A stretch of DNA of 64,000 nucleotides from contig CAYNRU010000028.1 in NCBI GenBank assembly GCA_964399635.1, positions 68,853-132,852 of the forward strand, read 5' to 3'. This stretch comes from UBA4615 sp964399635. Lineage in GTDB: Bacteria > Pseudomonadota > Gammaproteobacteria > Burkholderiales > Burkholderiaceae_E. Positions 27,327 to 35,307 of this stretch are shown in pieces. Both the position numbers and the translations under genes were made by a program. Positions within the stretch are counted from its first letter, which is position 1. Each line of letters starts with the position of its first letter. The notes below the pieces were generated by a model, which was not told the DNA's origin, made no database searches, and saw only the letters and a list, made by a program, of their open reading frames with translations.

Positions 27327-28130
27327 TCAGGCGAAAGGGGCGAAGAGCCCGACCATCTGGCTGAAGACCTTGGGCGGGGCGGCCAGCACCTGCTCCGAGA
27401 ACAGGTAGTCGGCGTTGCCCTTGAGGTCGCCGACCAGCCCGCCGGCCTCGGTCACCAGCAGGCTGCCCGCCGCGACGTCCCAGGGCATCAGCCCGTACTC
27501 GAAGAAGCCGTCGTAGCGGCCGGCCGCGACGTAGGCCAGGTCGAGGGCTGCGGCGCCCGGCCGGCGCACCCCGGCGGCCTTCTCGCTGACCGCCTTGAGC
27601 ATGCCCATGTAGCGGTCGAGCGACTCCACCTTGCGGAACGGGAAGCCGGTGCCGATCAGCGCCTCGTCGATCCGGTCGCGGTTGGCGACCCGGATCCGGC
27701 GGTCGTTGAGGAAGGCGCCGCGGCCCTTGCTGGCGGTGTAGAGCTCGTCGCGGTTGGGGTCGTAGACCACCGCCTGCACGACCGTGCCCTTTTGCATCAG
27801 CGCGATCGACACGCAGTACTGCGGCAGGCCATGGATGAAGTTGGTGGTGCCGTCGAGCGGGTCGATGATCCAGATGTTGTCCGCCTCGTGCGGGGCGGCC
27901 GACACCTTGCCCTGCGAGTGGCCGGACTCCTCGGCGAGGAAGGCGTGGTCGGGGTAGGCCTGGCGCAGCGCGCCGATGATGGCGTCCTCGGCGGCGCGAT
28001 CGACCTCGGTCACGAAGTCGTTGCGCTGCTTGCGGGCGACCTTCACGGTGCCCAGATCGAGGCTGGCGCGGGTGATGATCCGGCCTGCGGCGCGCGCAGC
28101 GCGCACCGCGACGTTCAACATGGGATGCAT
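27327..28130 (-). CDS. suhB: Inositol-1-monophosphatase family protein SuhB, 267 aa
   Basis: Mg-dependent sugar phosphatase fold with LAEESG, the signature WIIDPLDGTTNFIHG and the late PWDVAAGSLLVTEAGG. SuhB hydrolyses inositol phosphate in vitro and in E. coli also binds NusA in rRNA antitermination. ATG 28130 gives the usual MHPMLNVAVRAARAAG start. It is divergent from the symporter remnant and trmJ, and TACAAT on the minus strand at 28157-28162 is the probable -10. Confidence 0.94.
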   Translation of the reverse strand: MHPMLNVAVRAARAAGRIITRASLDLGTVKVARKQRNDFVTEVDRAAEDAIIGALRQAYPDHAFLAEESGHSQGKVSAAPHEADNIWIIDPLDGTTNFIHGLPQYCVSIALMQKGTVVQAVVYDPNRDELYTASKGRGAFLNDRRIRVANRDRIDEALIGTGFPFRKVESLDRYMGMLKAVSEKAAGVRRPGAAALDLAYVAAGRYDGFFEYGLMPWDVAAGSLLVTEAGGLVGDLKGNADYLFSEQVLAAPPKVFSQMVGLFAPFA

Positions 28131-28156
28131 GGGGCTGCGCCGGCAGAAAACCCTCG

Positions 28157-28162
28157 ATTGTA
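28157..28162 (-). promoter_or_regulatory. TACAAT -10 element for suhB
   Basis: On the minus strand TACAAT lies 26 bases before the suhB ATG. The opposite strand carries TGATAAT (GATAAT at 28207-28212), a likely -10 for the divergent symporter/trmJ transcript. Confidence 0.5.
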
Positions 28163-28300
28163 CGGCAGGCAGTAGGCCTTCGCCGCGCACGCGTGCCGCA
28201 ACCGGTGATAATCGAACTGCGGCGCCGGTCCGCGGCCCCTGCGGCTTCCCGCAGGGCCGGCCTGCATCCCATCCATCCTTCGCGTCATCGCCCGCGCCAG

Positions 28301-29139
28301 ATGCGACTCACCGTCGTCTTCGCCTACCTGCTGGTCACCATCGCCATCGGCCTGTGGGCCGCGCGGTCGAGGTCGTCTGCTCGGTGAGCAAGGTGATCGA
28401 CCTCGCGGCGAGCCGCGACCTGTTCCGCTTCTTGCCGGAGCCCGCCTTCCACGACCTCGTGTTCTTCCTGGCGGCCGCGATCACCATGATGATGGGCTCC
28501 ATCCCGCAGCAGGATGTGTTCCAGCGGGTCATGTCGGCCAAGGACGTCAAGGCCGCCACCCGCGGCCCGGTGATCGGCGGTGCCTGCTACATCGCGTTCG
28601 CCTTCGTGCCGATGTTCCTGGTCACGAGCGCGCTGCTGATCATGCCCGAGCAGGCCGCCACGCTGCTCGCCGAGGACCCGCAGAAGGTGCTGCCCACGCT
28701 GGTGCTGGAGCACATGCCGTTCGTGATGCAGGTGCTGTTCTTCGGGGCCTTGCTGTCGGCGCTCAAGTCGACCGCCTCGGCGACGCTGCTGGCGCCCTCG
28801 GTGACCTTCGTCGAGAACATCTGGCAGCAGTTCCGCCCGCGCCTGAGCGACCGCCAGGCGCTGCGCGACATGCGGATCGCGGTGCTGGTGTTCAGCGCCT
28901 GTGTGTGCGCCTACGCGATCGCGATGCAGGGCACCCCGATCTACGAGATGGTCTCGGCCGCCTACCAATCCATCGTGCTGGGGCTCGCCACCTGGCTCGC
29001 GCTGCTGCTCACCCCGGCGGGCAAGGTGTTCCCAGCGCAGCTGACGGGCGTGCTCGCCGCGGCGCTCGGCATGGTCGCGGGCTCGCTCGCGCCGCAGGTC
29101 GTCCGCAACCGATATGATCCCGTCCCGCTCTCCTATTGA
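28301..29139 (+). pseudogene. Sodium:solute symporter, internally deleted and frameshifted
   Basis: ATG 28301 begins a typical first membrane helix (VVFAYLLVTIAIGLWAAR) but the frame stops at 28387. In another frame the sequence continues as GRAVEVVCSV, then SKVIDLAASRDLFRFLPEP and about 230 residues of good symporter sequence (GSIPQQDVFQRVMSA, FVPMFLVTSALLIMP, ALLSALKSTASATLLAPSV) to a stop at 29139. SSS-family proteins are normally about 480-550 aa; here only roughly 270 residues remain, with membrane helices 2-6 missing. The junctions suggest two deletions, one out of frame. An in-frame GTG at 28384 could make a truncated protein. The 3' end overlaps the trmJ start. Confidence 0.8.
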
Positions 29140-29968
29140 ACGGACCACGCCGCGCCCGCTGCACGCGCAGGATCCGCCGGCGCTCTTGCGGATCGCCTTC
29201 GTGCTGGTGAACCCGAGCCACCCGGGCAACGTCGGCGCCGCCGCGCGTGCGATGAAGACGATGGGGCTCGCCGACCTGAGGCTGGTGGCGCCGCGGTATG
29301 CGGACGTCTGCGAGCGGCCCGATGCACGCGCGTTCGCGAGCGGGGCCGGCGACGTGCTCGATGCGGCCCGCAGCTACGGCACGCTCGCCGAGGCGATCGC
29401 CGACGCGGCGCTGTCGGTCGCGGTCAGCGCCGAGCCGCGCGAGTTCGGACCGCTGCCGGCGCCGCCGGAGGCCTGCGCGGCGCAGGCCTTCGCGGTGCTC
29501 GACGCCGACCCGGAGCACCGCGTCGCCTTCGTGTTCGGCGCCGAGCGCACCGGGCTGTCCATCGAGTCGGTGCAGGCCTGCGGTGTCCTCGCGAGCATCC
29601 CGGCAAGCCCGGTCTACTCGTCGCTGAACCTGGCCCAGGCGCTGCAGATCGTCGCCTACTGCCTGCGGCGTGCGGCGCTCGAGGTGCCCGCCCGCCCGGC
29701 CGTGTCCGATCCGCCCGCGCCCGCAGCCGCACCGCTCCCCAGGCCGGGCGACCCGCCCGACGCGCCGCTTGCCGACCAGCGCGCGGTGCAGGGCTTCCTC
29801 GAGCACCTCGAGCGCTCGCTGCTGGCGATCGGCTTCCTAGACCCGGCCCATCCCAAGAAGCTGATGGCCCGGATGCGCCGGCTGTTCCTGCGGGCGCGGC
29901 TTCGTACCGAGGAGGTCGACCTGCTGCGCGGCATCTGCAACCTCATGGAGCGCGGCCCGCGGCGATGA
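29114..29968 (+). CDS. trmJ: tRNA (cytidine/uridine-2'-O-)-methyltransferase TrmJ, 284 aa
   Basis: SPOUT-fold (SpoU) RNA methyltransferase: FVLVNPSHPGNVGAAARAMK at the start, FVFGAERTGLS and the C-terminal knot IPASPVYSSLNLAQALQIV. TrmJ modifies position 32 of tRNA. After the SPOUT domain come a Pro/Ala-rich linker (about 195-220) and a helical C-terminal domain (PKKLMARMRRLFLRARL). The start overlaps the symporter remnant by 26 bases. An ATGA overlap joins it to prpF. Neighbours suhB and cysE are its usual companions. Confidence 0.92.
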   Translation: MIPSRSPIERTTPRPLHAQDPPALLRIAFVLVNPSHPGNVGAAARAMKTMGLADLRLVAPRYADVCERPDARAFASGAGDVLDAARSYGTLAEAIADAALSVAVSAEPREFGPLPAPPEACAAQAFAVLDADPEHRVAFVFGAERTGLSIESVQACGVLASIPASPVYSSLNLAQALQIVAYCLRRAALEVPARPAVSDPPAPAAAPLPRPGDPPDAPLADQRAVQGFLEHLERSLLAIGFLDPAHPKKLMARMRRLFLRARLRTEEVDLLRGICNLMERGPRR

Positions 29969-31116
29969 GCACCCGACGCATCCCGGCCGTCTACATGCGC
30001 GGCGGCACAAGCAAGGGCGTGTTCTTCCACGCCAACGACCTGCCGAGCTCGCCGCGTGCGCGCGATGCGCTGCTGTTGCGGGTGATCGGCAGCCCCGACC
30101 CCTACGGCCGCCACACCGACGGCATGGGCGGCGCCACCTCCAGCACCAGCAAGGTCGTTGTGGTGTCGCGCTCGCAGCGGCCCGGCTGCGACATCGACTT
30201 CCTGTTCGGCGCGGTGTCGATCGACCGGCCGGTGATCGACTGGTCGGGCAACTGCGGCAACCTGTCGGCGGCGGTGGGCCCGTTCGCGATCAACGAGGGC
30301 CTGTATCCGGCCGTAGACGGCGTCAACCAGGTGCGGATCTGGCAGGCCAACCTCGGCGAGCGGATCGACGCGTTCGTCACGGTGCGCGACGGCGAGGCGG
30401 TGGAGTCGGGCGAGTTCATGGAGGACGGCGTGGCCTTCCCGTCGGCCGAGCTGCGGCTGGAGTTCCTCGAGCCGGCTGGGGGTGTGTTCCCGACCGGACT
30501 CGTTCGCGAGACGCTGTCGGTGCCGGGCGTGGGCGTCTACGAGGTGAGCCTGGTGACGGCGGGCAACCCGACGGTCTTCGTGCGGGCGGAGGCGCTGGAG
30601 CTCACCGGCCGCGAGATGCCCGACGAGGTCAACCGCAGCCGGCGCCTGCTCGAGCGGGTGGAGGCGATCCGTGCCCATGCCGCCGTGCGGATGGGCCTCG
30701 CCTCGTCGGCGGAGGAGGCGACGCGCTCGCGGCCGGCGACGCCCAAGCTCTCCTGGGTCGCCAAGCCCTGCGGCTACCGCAGCAGCGCCGGCACCGACGT
30801 TCCGGCCGACAGCATCGACCTGCTCGCGCGGATCGTCTCGATGGGCAAGCTCCACCATGCCTACACCGGCACCGGCTCGATCGCGCTGGCGGTGGCCGCG
30901 GCGGTCCCGGGCACGGTGGTGGCCGACGTCGCGCGCACGCTGCCCGGCGTGGCCACGCGGATCGGCCACGTATCGGGGACGCTCGCGGTCGGCGCCGAGG
31001 TGTCCTGCCAGGAGGGGCCCGGCGGCAGCCGTTCCTGGACGGTCGACAAGTGCGTGCTGTCGCGCAGCGCGCGGCGCCTGATGACCGGGTTCGTCTACAT
31101 CCCCCAGTCCGGCTGA
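29965..31116 (+). CDS. PrpF-family 2-methylaconitate isomerase-like protein, 383 aa
   Basis: Diaminopimelate-epimerase-like fold of the PrpF family: MRGGTSKGVFFH at the start, DGMGGATSSTSKVVVV, DWSGNCGNLSAAVGPFAI with the catalytic-type Cys, and AYTGTGSIALAVAAA. PrpF isomerises 2-methylaconitate in the methylcitrate cycle together with AcnD. No prpB, prpC or acnD is present here, so it is an orphan copy whose substrate may differ (itaconate- or oxalomesaconate-like acids). Coupled by ATGA to trmJ, it separates trmJ from cysE. Confidence 0.88.
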   Translation: MSTRRIPAVYMRGGTSKGVFFHANDLPSSPRARDALLLRVIGSPDPYGRHTDGMGGATSSTSKVVVVSRSQRPGCDIDFLFGAVSIDRPVIDWSGNCGNLSAAVGPFAINEGLYPAVDGVNQVRIWQANLGERIDAFVTVRDGEAVESGEFMEDGVAFPSAELRLEFLEPAGGVFPTGLVRETLSVPGVGVYEVSLVTAGNPTVFVRAEALELTGREMPDEVNRSRRLLERVEAIRAHAAVRMGLASSAEEATRSRPATPKLSWVAKPCGYRSSAGTDVPADSIDLLARIVSMGKLHHAYTGTGSIALAVAAAVPGTVVADVARTLPGVATRIGHVSGTLAVGAEVSCQEGPGGSRSWTVDKCVLSRSARRLMTGFVYIPQSG

Positions 31117-31175
31117 GGCAGGCGCCGGCCGGTGGGGCGCGGACCCGGCCCCCAGCAGGGTCGCCCGGTCGCGGC

Positions 31176-31181
31176 TAGAAT
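31176..31181 (+). promoter_or_regulatory. TAGAAT -10 element for cysE
   Basis: TAGAATCCGGCC lies 32 bases before the cysE ATG in the gap after prpF. Confidence 0.5.
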
Positions 31182-31213
31182 CCGGCCTCTGACTCCGATT
31201 GGGCACACCGCCG

Positions 31214-31969
31214 ATGTTCGCGCGCATCAGGGAAGACGTCGCCGCCGTGCGTGAGCGCGACCCCGCCGCGCGCTCGGCGCTGGAGGTGCTGCTGTGCTAC
31301 CCCGGCGTGCACGCGCTGGCCTTGCACCGGGTCTCCAGCCACCTGTGGCGCTCCAGGCTCACCACGCTCGCGCGGTTCGTGTCGCACGTCGGGCGCTTCT
31401 TCACCGGCATCGAGATCCACCCGGGCGCGACCCTCGGGCGCCGCGTGTTCATCGACCACGGCATGGGCGTCGTGATCGGCGAGACGGCCGAGATCGGCGA
31501 CGACTGCACGATCTACCAGGGCGTCACGCTCGGCGGCACCTCCCTGCACCGGGGCACCAAGCGCCACCCCACGCTCGAGGCGGGGGTGGTGGTGGGGGCG
31601 GGCGCCAAGGTGCTCGGCGGCTTCACGGTGGGCGCGGGCGCGCGCATCGGCTCCAACTCGGTCGTCGTCAAGACCGTGCCGCCGGGGGCGACCGCGGTCG
31701 GCATCCCGGCGCGGATCATCAGCGACGACGTCGACCAACGCCGCGAGGCGCAGGCCAACCGGATGGGCTTCTCGGCCTACGCCATCACTCAGGGCGCCGA
31801 CGACCCGCTGTCCATCGCGCTCCATCAGCTCATCGACCACGTCGCCGAGCAGGACCGCCGCATCGATCAGCTGGTGGCCGCGCTCGAGCGGGCGGGCGCC
31901 GCCCCGCCGCCCGGCGCCTGCGAGGGCCAGCCGCTGGATGCGGGGCGGCTCAGCAGGCTGGTCGACTGA
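31214..31969 (+). CDS. cysE: Serine O-acetyltransferase, 251 aa
   Basis: Makes O-acetylserine, the precursor of cysteine. Left-handed beta-helix hexapeptide repeats run from about residue 65 (IEIHPGATLGRRVFIDHGMG) to VGIPARIISDD, with the catalytic His in FIDHGMGVVIGETAEIGD. The length and short N-terminal helical part match the betaproteobacterial type (EpsC-like, about 250 aa). ATG 31214 is preferred. The stop and the next start overlap as TGATG. Confidence 0.94.
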   Translation: MFARIREDVAAVRERDPAARSALEVLLCYPGVHALALHRVSSHLWRSRLTTLARFVSHVGRFFTGIEIHPGATLGRRVFIDHGMGVVIGETAEIGDDCTIYQGVTLGGTSLHRGTKRHPTLEAGVVVGAGAKVLGGFTVGAGARIGSNSVVVKTVPPGATAVGIPARIISDDVDQRREAQANRMGFSAYAITQGADDPLSIALHQLIDHVAEQDRRIDQLVAALERAGAAPPPGACEGQPLDAGRLSRLVD

Positions 31970-32976
31970 TGCCCGGGGCGATGGCGCCGCGTCGCGTCGT
32001 GGCGCGTGGCCTGGCGGCGGCGCTGCTCGGCGCGGCGGCGCTGGCCTGCGGAGCCGCCGCCGCCTTCGACCTGCAGGGCCACCGCGGCGCGCGGGGGCTC
32101 GCGCCTGAAAACACCCTGGCGGGGTTCGAGACCGCGCTGGCGGTCGGCGTCGACACGCTCGAGCTGGACGTCGGCCTCACGCGCGATGACGTGCTGGTGA
32201 TCGTGCACGACCGCGCGTTGAACCCGGACGTGGTCCGCGGCCCGGACGGCCAGTGGCTGGCCGCACCCGGCCCCGTGGTGCGCTCGCTGGATTTCGCCGC
32301 GCTGCAGGCCTTCGACGTCGGCCGCCTGCGTCCGGGCAGCCGGTACGCCGCGTCGTATCCGGCCCAGGTACCGCGCGACGGGGCGCGGATCCCCTCGCTC
32401 GAGCAGCTGTTCGAGCGGGTGGCGGCGCTGGGTGCGAGCCGCGTGCGCTTCAACATCGAGACCAAGCTGTCGCCGCTCGCACCCGCCGAGACGGCCGATC
32501 CCGAGACCTTCGCGCAGCGGCTGGTGGAGGCGGTGCGCCGCCACGGGCTGGCCGCCCGCACCACGGTGCAGTCCTTCGACTGGCGCACGCTGCGGGCGGT
32601 GCAGCGCATCGCCCCCGAGCTGGCCACGGTCTACCTGAGCGTCGAGCAGGCCGGCGCGGACACCATCCGCGCGGGCGACCCGCAAGGCTCGCCCTGGACC
32701 GCCGGCCTGCGCCATGCGGACCACGGCTCCGTGCCCGGCATGGTGAAGGCCGCCGGCGGCGCGGTCTGGTCCCCCAACGCCGCCGACCTGGACGCCGCGC
32801 GGGTGGCGCAGGCCCGCGCGCTCGGCCTGGCGGTGGTGCCCTGGACGGTCAACGACCCGGCCGTCATGCGTCGGCTGATCGAATGGGGGGTGGACGGCCT
32901 GATCACCGACCGGCCCGACCTCGCGCGCGAGGTGATGCGCGAGCGCGGGATGCCGCTGCCGGCACCGCTGCGCTGA
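31969..32976 (+). CDS. Periplasmic glycerophosphodiester phosphodiesterase, 335 aa
   Basis: GDPD domain: QGHRGARGLAPENTLAGF carries the two catalytic His/Arg-type residues, TLELDVGLTRDDVLVIVHD the metal-binding acids, and VRFNIETKL and WGVDGLITDRPD the later blocks. A signal peptide of about 30 residues (LAAALLGAAALACGAAAA) predicts a periplasmic enzyme that releases glycerol-3-phosphate from phospholipid-derived diesters. Start overlaps the cysE stop. An insert near residues 85-135 makes the barrel longer than cytosolic UgpQ. Confidence 0.92.
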   Translation: MPGAMAPRRVVARGLAAALLGAAALACGAAAAFDLQGHRGARGLAPENTLAGFETALAVGVDTLELDVGLTRDDVLVIVHDRALNPDVVRGPDGQWLAAPGPVVRSLDFAALQAFDVGRLRPGSRYAASYPAQVPRDGARIPSLEQLFERVAALGASRVRFNIETKLSPLAPAETADPETFAQRLVEAVRRHGLAARTTVQSFDWRTLRAVQRIAPELATVYLSVEQAGADTIRAGDPQGSPWTAGLRHADHGSVPGMVKAAGGAVWSPNAADLDAARVAQARALGLAVVPWTVNDPAVMRRLIEWGVDGLITDRPDLAREVMRERGMPLPAPLR

Positions 32977-33010
32977 GGCCGGCGCCGCTCGGCGTCGATG
33001 CCGAGGATGT

Positions 33011-33078
33011 CCGGTGCATCTGTTGCGTGCACCGGTGCCAGCGGGTCCTTACCCACCGCCTGGAGGCCCGCCAGGCGG
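33011..33078. terminator. Two hairpins between convergent phosphodiesterase and lpxH genes
   Basis: A perfect 8-bp inverted repeat CCGGTGCA/TGCACCGG (33011-33035, 9-base loop) is followed by a second, CCGCCTGG/CCAGGCGG (33056-33078, 7-base loop). Both lie in the 131-base gap between two convergent stops, where a bidirectional terminator is expected. Neither has a T-run. Confidence 0.5.
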
Positions 33079-33107
33079 CCGATGCCCGAGGGTCGCTCCA
33101 GCAAGGG

Positions 33108-33881
33108 TCAGGGCGGGTCGGCCAGGCTGACCGCGCGCCCCTCGCGCCACGCCAGCATCGCGCCTCGCCCCGCGTCGGCGTCCCAGTCGGTCAGCACCAG
33201 CCGCTCGCGCGTGACGCCGCCGCGCGTCCACGCATGGCGGCCCGGGCGGTGCGTGTGCCCGTGGATCAGTAGGGCGGCGTCCGCCTGGTCCAGCGCTTCG
33301 TCGACCGTCGCCTGGGACACGTCCATCAGCGCGCCGGACTTCGCCCGCTTGTCGGCCTCGCTGGTCCCGCGCAGCTCGCGCCCGATCGAGAAGCGATCGG
33401 CCAGCGGCAGCGCCAGGAAGTCCCGTTGCCAGGCCGGTTCGCGGCAGGTGCGACGCCATGCCTGGTAGGCGAGGTCGTCGGTGCACAGGGCGTCGCCGTG
33501 CGCGAGCAGCGCCGGCACGCCGTGCAGCAGCACCGGGCAGGGGTCGTCGAGCAGGGTCGCGCCGCAGGCGGCCGAGTAGCCGACCCGAGCGCCGGGCACC
33601 GGCACGTCGAGCAGGAAGTCCCGGTTGCCGCGCATCAGCCACACCCTCGTGCCGCCGGCGGCGAGCCGTGACAGCGCCGTCGACAGGCGCTCGGCGAGCG
33701 CGTCCGCGCCGTCGTCGCCGACCCACAGCTCGAACAGGTCGCCGAGCAGGAACAGGTGGGCCGCCGCCGGGCCGTGCGCCGCCAGCGCCGCAAAGAAGCG
33801 TTCGGCGGTGCGCGGCGCCTCGGGGGCGAGGTGCATGTCCGAGGCGAGCAGCACCGGCTCCTCCAACGGGATCCGCAGCAT
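33108..33881 (-). CDS. lpxH: UDP-2,3-diacylglucosamine diphosphatase, 257 aa
   Basis: Cleaves UDP-2,3-diacylglucosamine to lipid X in lipid A synthesis at the inner face of the membrane. Calcineurin-like metal blocks are complete: LLASDMHL, FLLGDLFELWVG, RGNRDFLL, LLAHGDALCTDD and LIHGHTHRPG. The DLFELW and NRDF details are specific to LpxH. It lies downstream of the cyclophilin gene with a 26-base gap, probably in the same operon. Confidence 0.95.
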   Translation of the reverse strand: MLRIPLEEPVLLASDMHLAPEAPRTAERFFAALAAHGPAAAHLFLLGDLFELWVGDDGADALAERLSTALSRLAAGGTRVWLMRGNRDFLLDVPVPGARVGYSAACGATLLDDPCPVLLHGVPALLAHGDALCTDDLAYQAWRRTCREPAWQRDFLALPLADRFSIGRELRGTSEADKRAKSGALMDVSQATVDEALDQADAALLIHGHTHRPGRHAWTRGGVTRERLVLTDWDADAGRGAMLAWREGRAVSLADPP

Positions 33882-33907
33882 GGCGACGGCCCGAACCGAG
33901 CCGCGAC

Positions 33908-34483
33908 TTACTTGGCGCCGACGCGGACCACCGACTGGATCACCACCGGCTCGGTCGGCACGTCGCGGTGCATGCCGCTGCTGCCGGTCTTGACGGCCTT
34001 GATCGCCTCGACCGTGTCCATGCCCTTGACCACCTTGCCGAACACCGCGTAGCCGTGACCGTCGGGCTGCGGGTGGTTCAGCATCGCGTTGTCGGCGACG
34101 TTGATGAAGAACTGCGAGGTCGCCGAGTCGGGTACCGAGGTGCGGGCCATCGCGATCCAGCCGATGTCGTTCTTCAGGCCGTTCTGCGACTCGAGCTTGA
34201 TCTGGGCGCGCGTGGGCTTTTGCTTCATGTCCTGCGCGAAGCCGCCGCCCTGGATCATGAAATTGCCGATTACGCGATGGAACACGGTGCCGTCGTAGTG
34301 CTTGTCGTCGACGTACTTGAGGAAGTTCTCGACGGTGATCGGCGCCTTGGCGGGGTAGAGCTCGACGACGATCTCGCCTTTCGAGGTCTTGATCAGCACC
34401 TGCGGGTTGGCTTGGGCGGACGCGCCCTCGGGCACGGCCAGCGAGAACAGCAGGGCGCCGATCAGGGGAAGGGTCTTGGTCAT
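33908..34483 (-). CDS. Exported cyclophilin-type peptidyl-prolyl isomerase, 191 aa
   Basis: The signal peptide (ALLFSLAVPEGASAQA) is followed by a compact cyclophilin domain: GEIVVELYPAKAPITVENF, YDGTVFHRVIGNFMIQGG with the catalytic Arg, and SQFFINVADNAML. PpiA-like, periplasmic folding helper. The start overlaps the stop of the TPR protein gene (ATGA). In related genomes the same TPR-PPIase-LpxH block lies divergent from cysS, as here. Confidence 0.94.
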   Translation of the reverse strand: MTKTLPLIGALLFSLAVPEGASAQANPQVLIKTSKGEIVVELYPAKAPITVENFLKYVDDKHYDGTVFHRVIGNFMIQGGGFAQDMKQKPTRAQIKLESQNGLKNDIGWIAMARTSVPDSATSQFFINVADNAMLNHPQPDGHGYAVFGKVVKGMDTVEAIKAVKTGSSGMHRDVPTEPVVIQSVVRVGAK

Positions 34484-35163
34484 CGGGGGGTCACCTGTGG
34501 TTGCGCACTCGGGCGCGGGTTGGCGGGATTGGCGGGCGGTGCCTGCTGCACGCGCCCGATGAGTTCGAGCGCCATGGCCAGCTTGCCGCGGGCCGAGGCG
34601 TTCGAGGGGTCCAGCCGGCCCGCCTGCGCGTAGGACGCGGCGGCCAGCTGGAGGTGGATGTCGCCGAGGTTCTCGTGCGCGAGCGCGTACGTGGGCACCG
34701 CGCGCAACGACTGCTCGAGCGCGAGGCGGGCGGCGTCCCAGTCGCCGCGCGCGGCGTGGATCACGGCGAGGTTGTTGTAGGACTCGGGCAGCTCGGGAAA
34801 GTCCTCGGTCAGCGAGCGGAACACCTCGATCGCCTCGTCGGTCCGGCGCCGTTCGGTCAGGATCACGCCTCTCAGGAAACGCAGCTGCGCGTTGCGCGGA
34901 TCGGTCTGGAGCGCGCGCTCGACGATTGTCATCGCCTCGTCGACGCGTCCGGCGCGGTAGGCCGCGATCGCGCCGTCGTAGGGCAGCGAGATGGTCGGGC
35001 GCAGCGGCTCGGGCGCGCCGATCTGGTTCGAGGCGCCGGCTCCCAGCACCCCGGTCGTCTGCGCGGCGCAGGGCGCCGCCAGCGCGGCGCACAGGGCGCC
35101 GAGCAGCAACGCGGCCGGCGCGGCGAAGACCCGCCCGCGGCTGCGCCGCGCGGGTGCCTGCAC
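34480..35163 (-). CDS. Periplasmic TPR-repeat protein, about 227 aa
   Basis: The N-terminal signal segment (VFAAPAALLLGALCAALAAP) is followed by at least four tetratricopeptide repeats: AIAAYRAGRVDEAMTIVERAL, FLRGVILTERRRTDEAIEVF, SYNNLAVIHAARGDWDAARL and AHENLGDIHLQLAAASYAQA. It likely scaffolds periplasmic proteins; no enzyme motif. GTG 35163 gives a normal signal peptide. The longer ATG start at 35271 adds 36 residues of unstructured sequence, but lies directly after a TAGAAT (minus strand, 35278-35283), so it cannot be excluded. Overlaps the cyclophilin gene by ATGA. Confidence 0.82.
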   Translation of the reverse strand: MQAPARRSRGRVFAAPAALLLGALCAALAAPCAAQTTGVLGAGASNQIGAPEPLRPTISLPYDGAIAAYRAGRVDEAMTIVERALQTDPRNAQLRFLRGVILTERRRTDEAIEVFRSLTEDFPELPESYNNLAVIHAARGDWDAARLALEQSLRAVPTYALAHENLGDIHLQLAAASYAQAGRLDPSNASARGKLAMALELIGRVQQAPPANPANPRPSAQPQVTPR

Positions 35164-35214
35164 CCCCGGTCCGGGGGGCGCGGCCGACCGCCCGGACCGC
35201 GGCGGCCTCGCTGC

Positions 35215-35220
35215 TATACT
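35215..35220 (+). promoter_or_regulatory. TATACT -10 element for cysS
   Basis: TGCTATACT lies 88 bases before the cysS ATG, in the divergent TPR/cysS promoter region. TAGAAT on the opposite strand (35278-35283) would serve the TPR operon. Confidence 0.4.
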
Positions 35221-35307
35221 CGAATGGCCGCCCGCGATCGCCGCGCAAGCCACGTCTGGAGCGGATCTCATCCCCGCATTCTAGCAACCCGGCCTGCGCC
35301 GCCCCCC

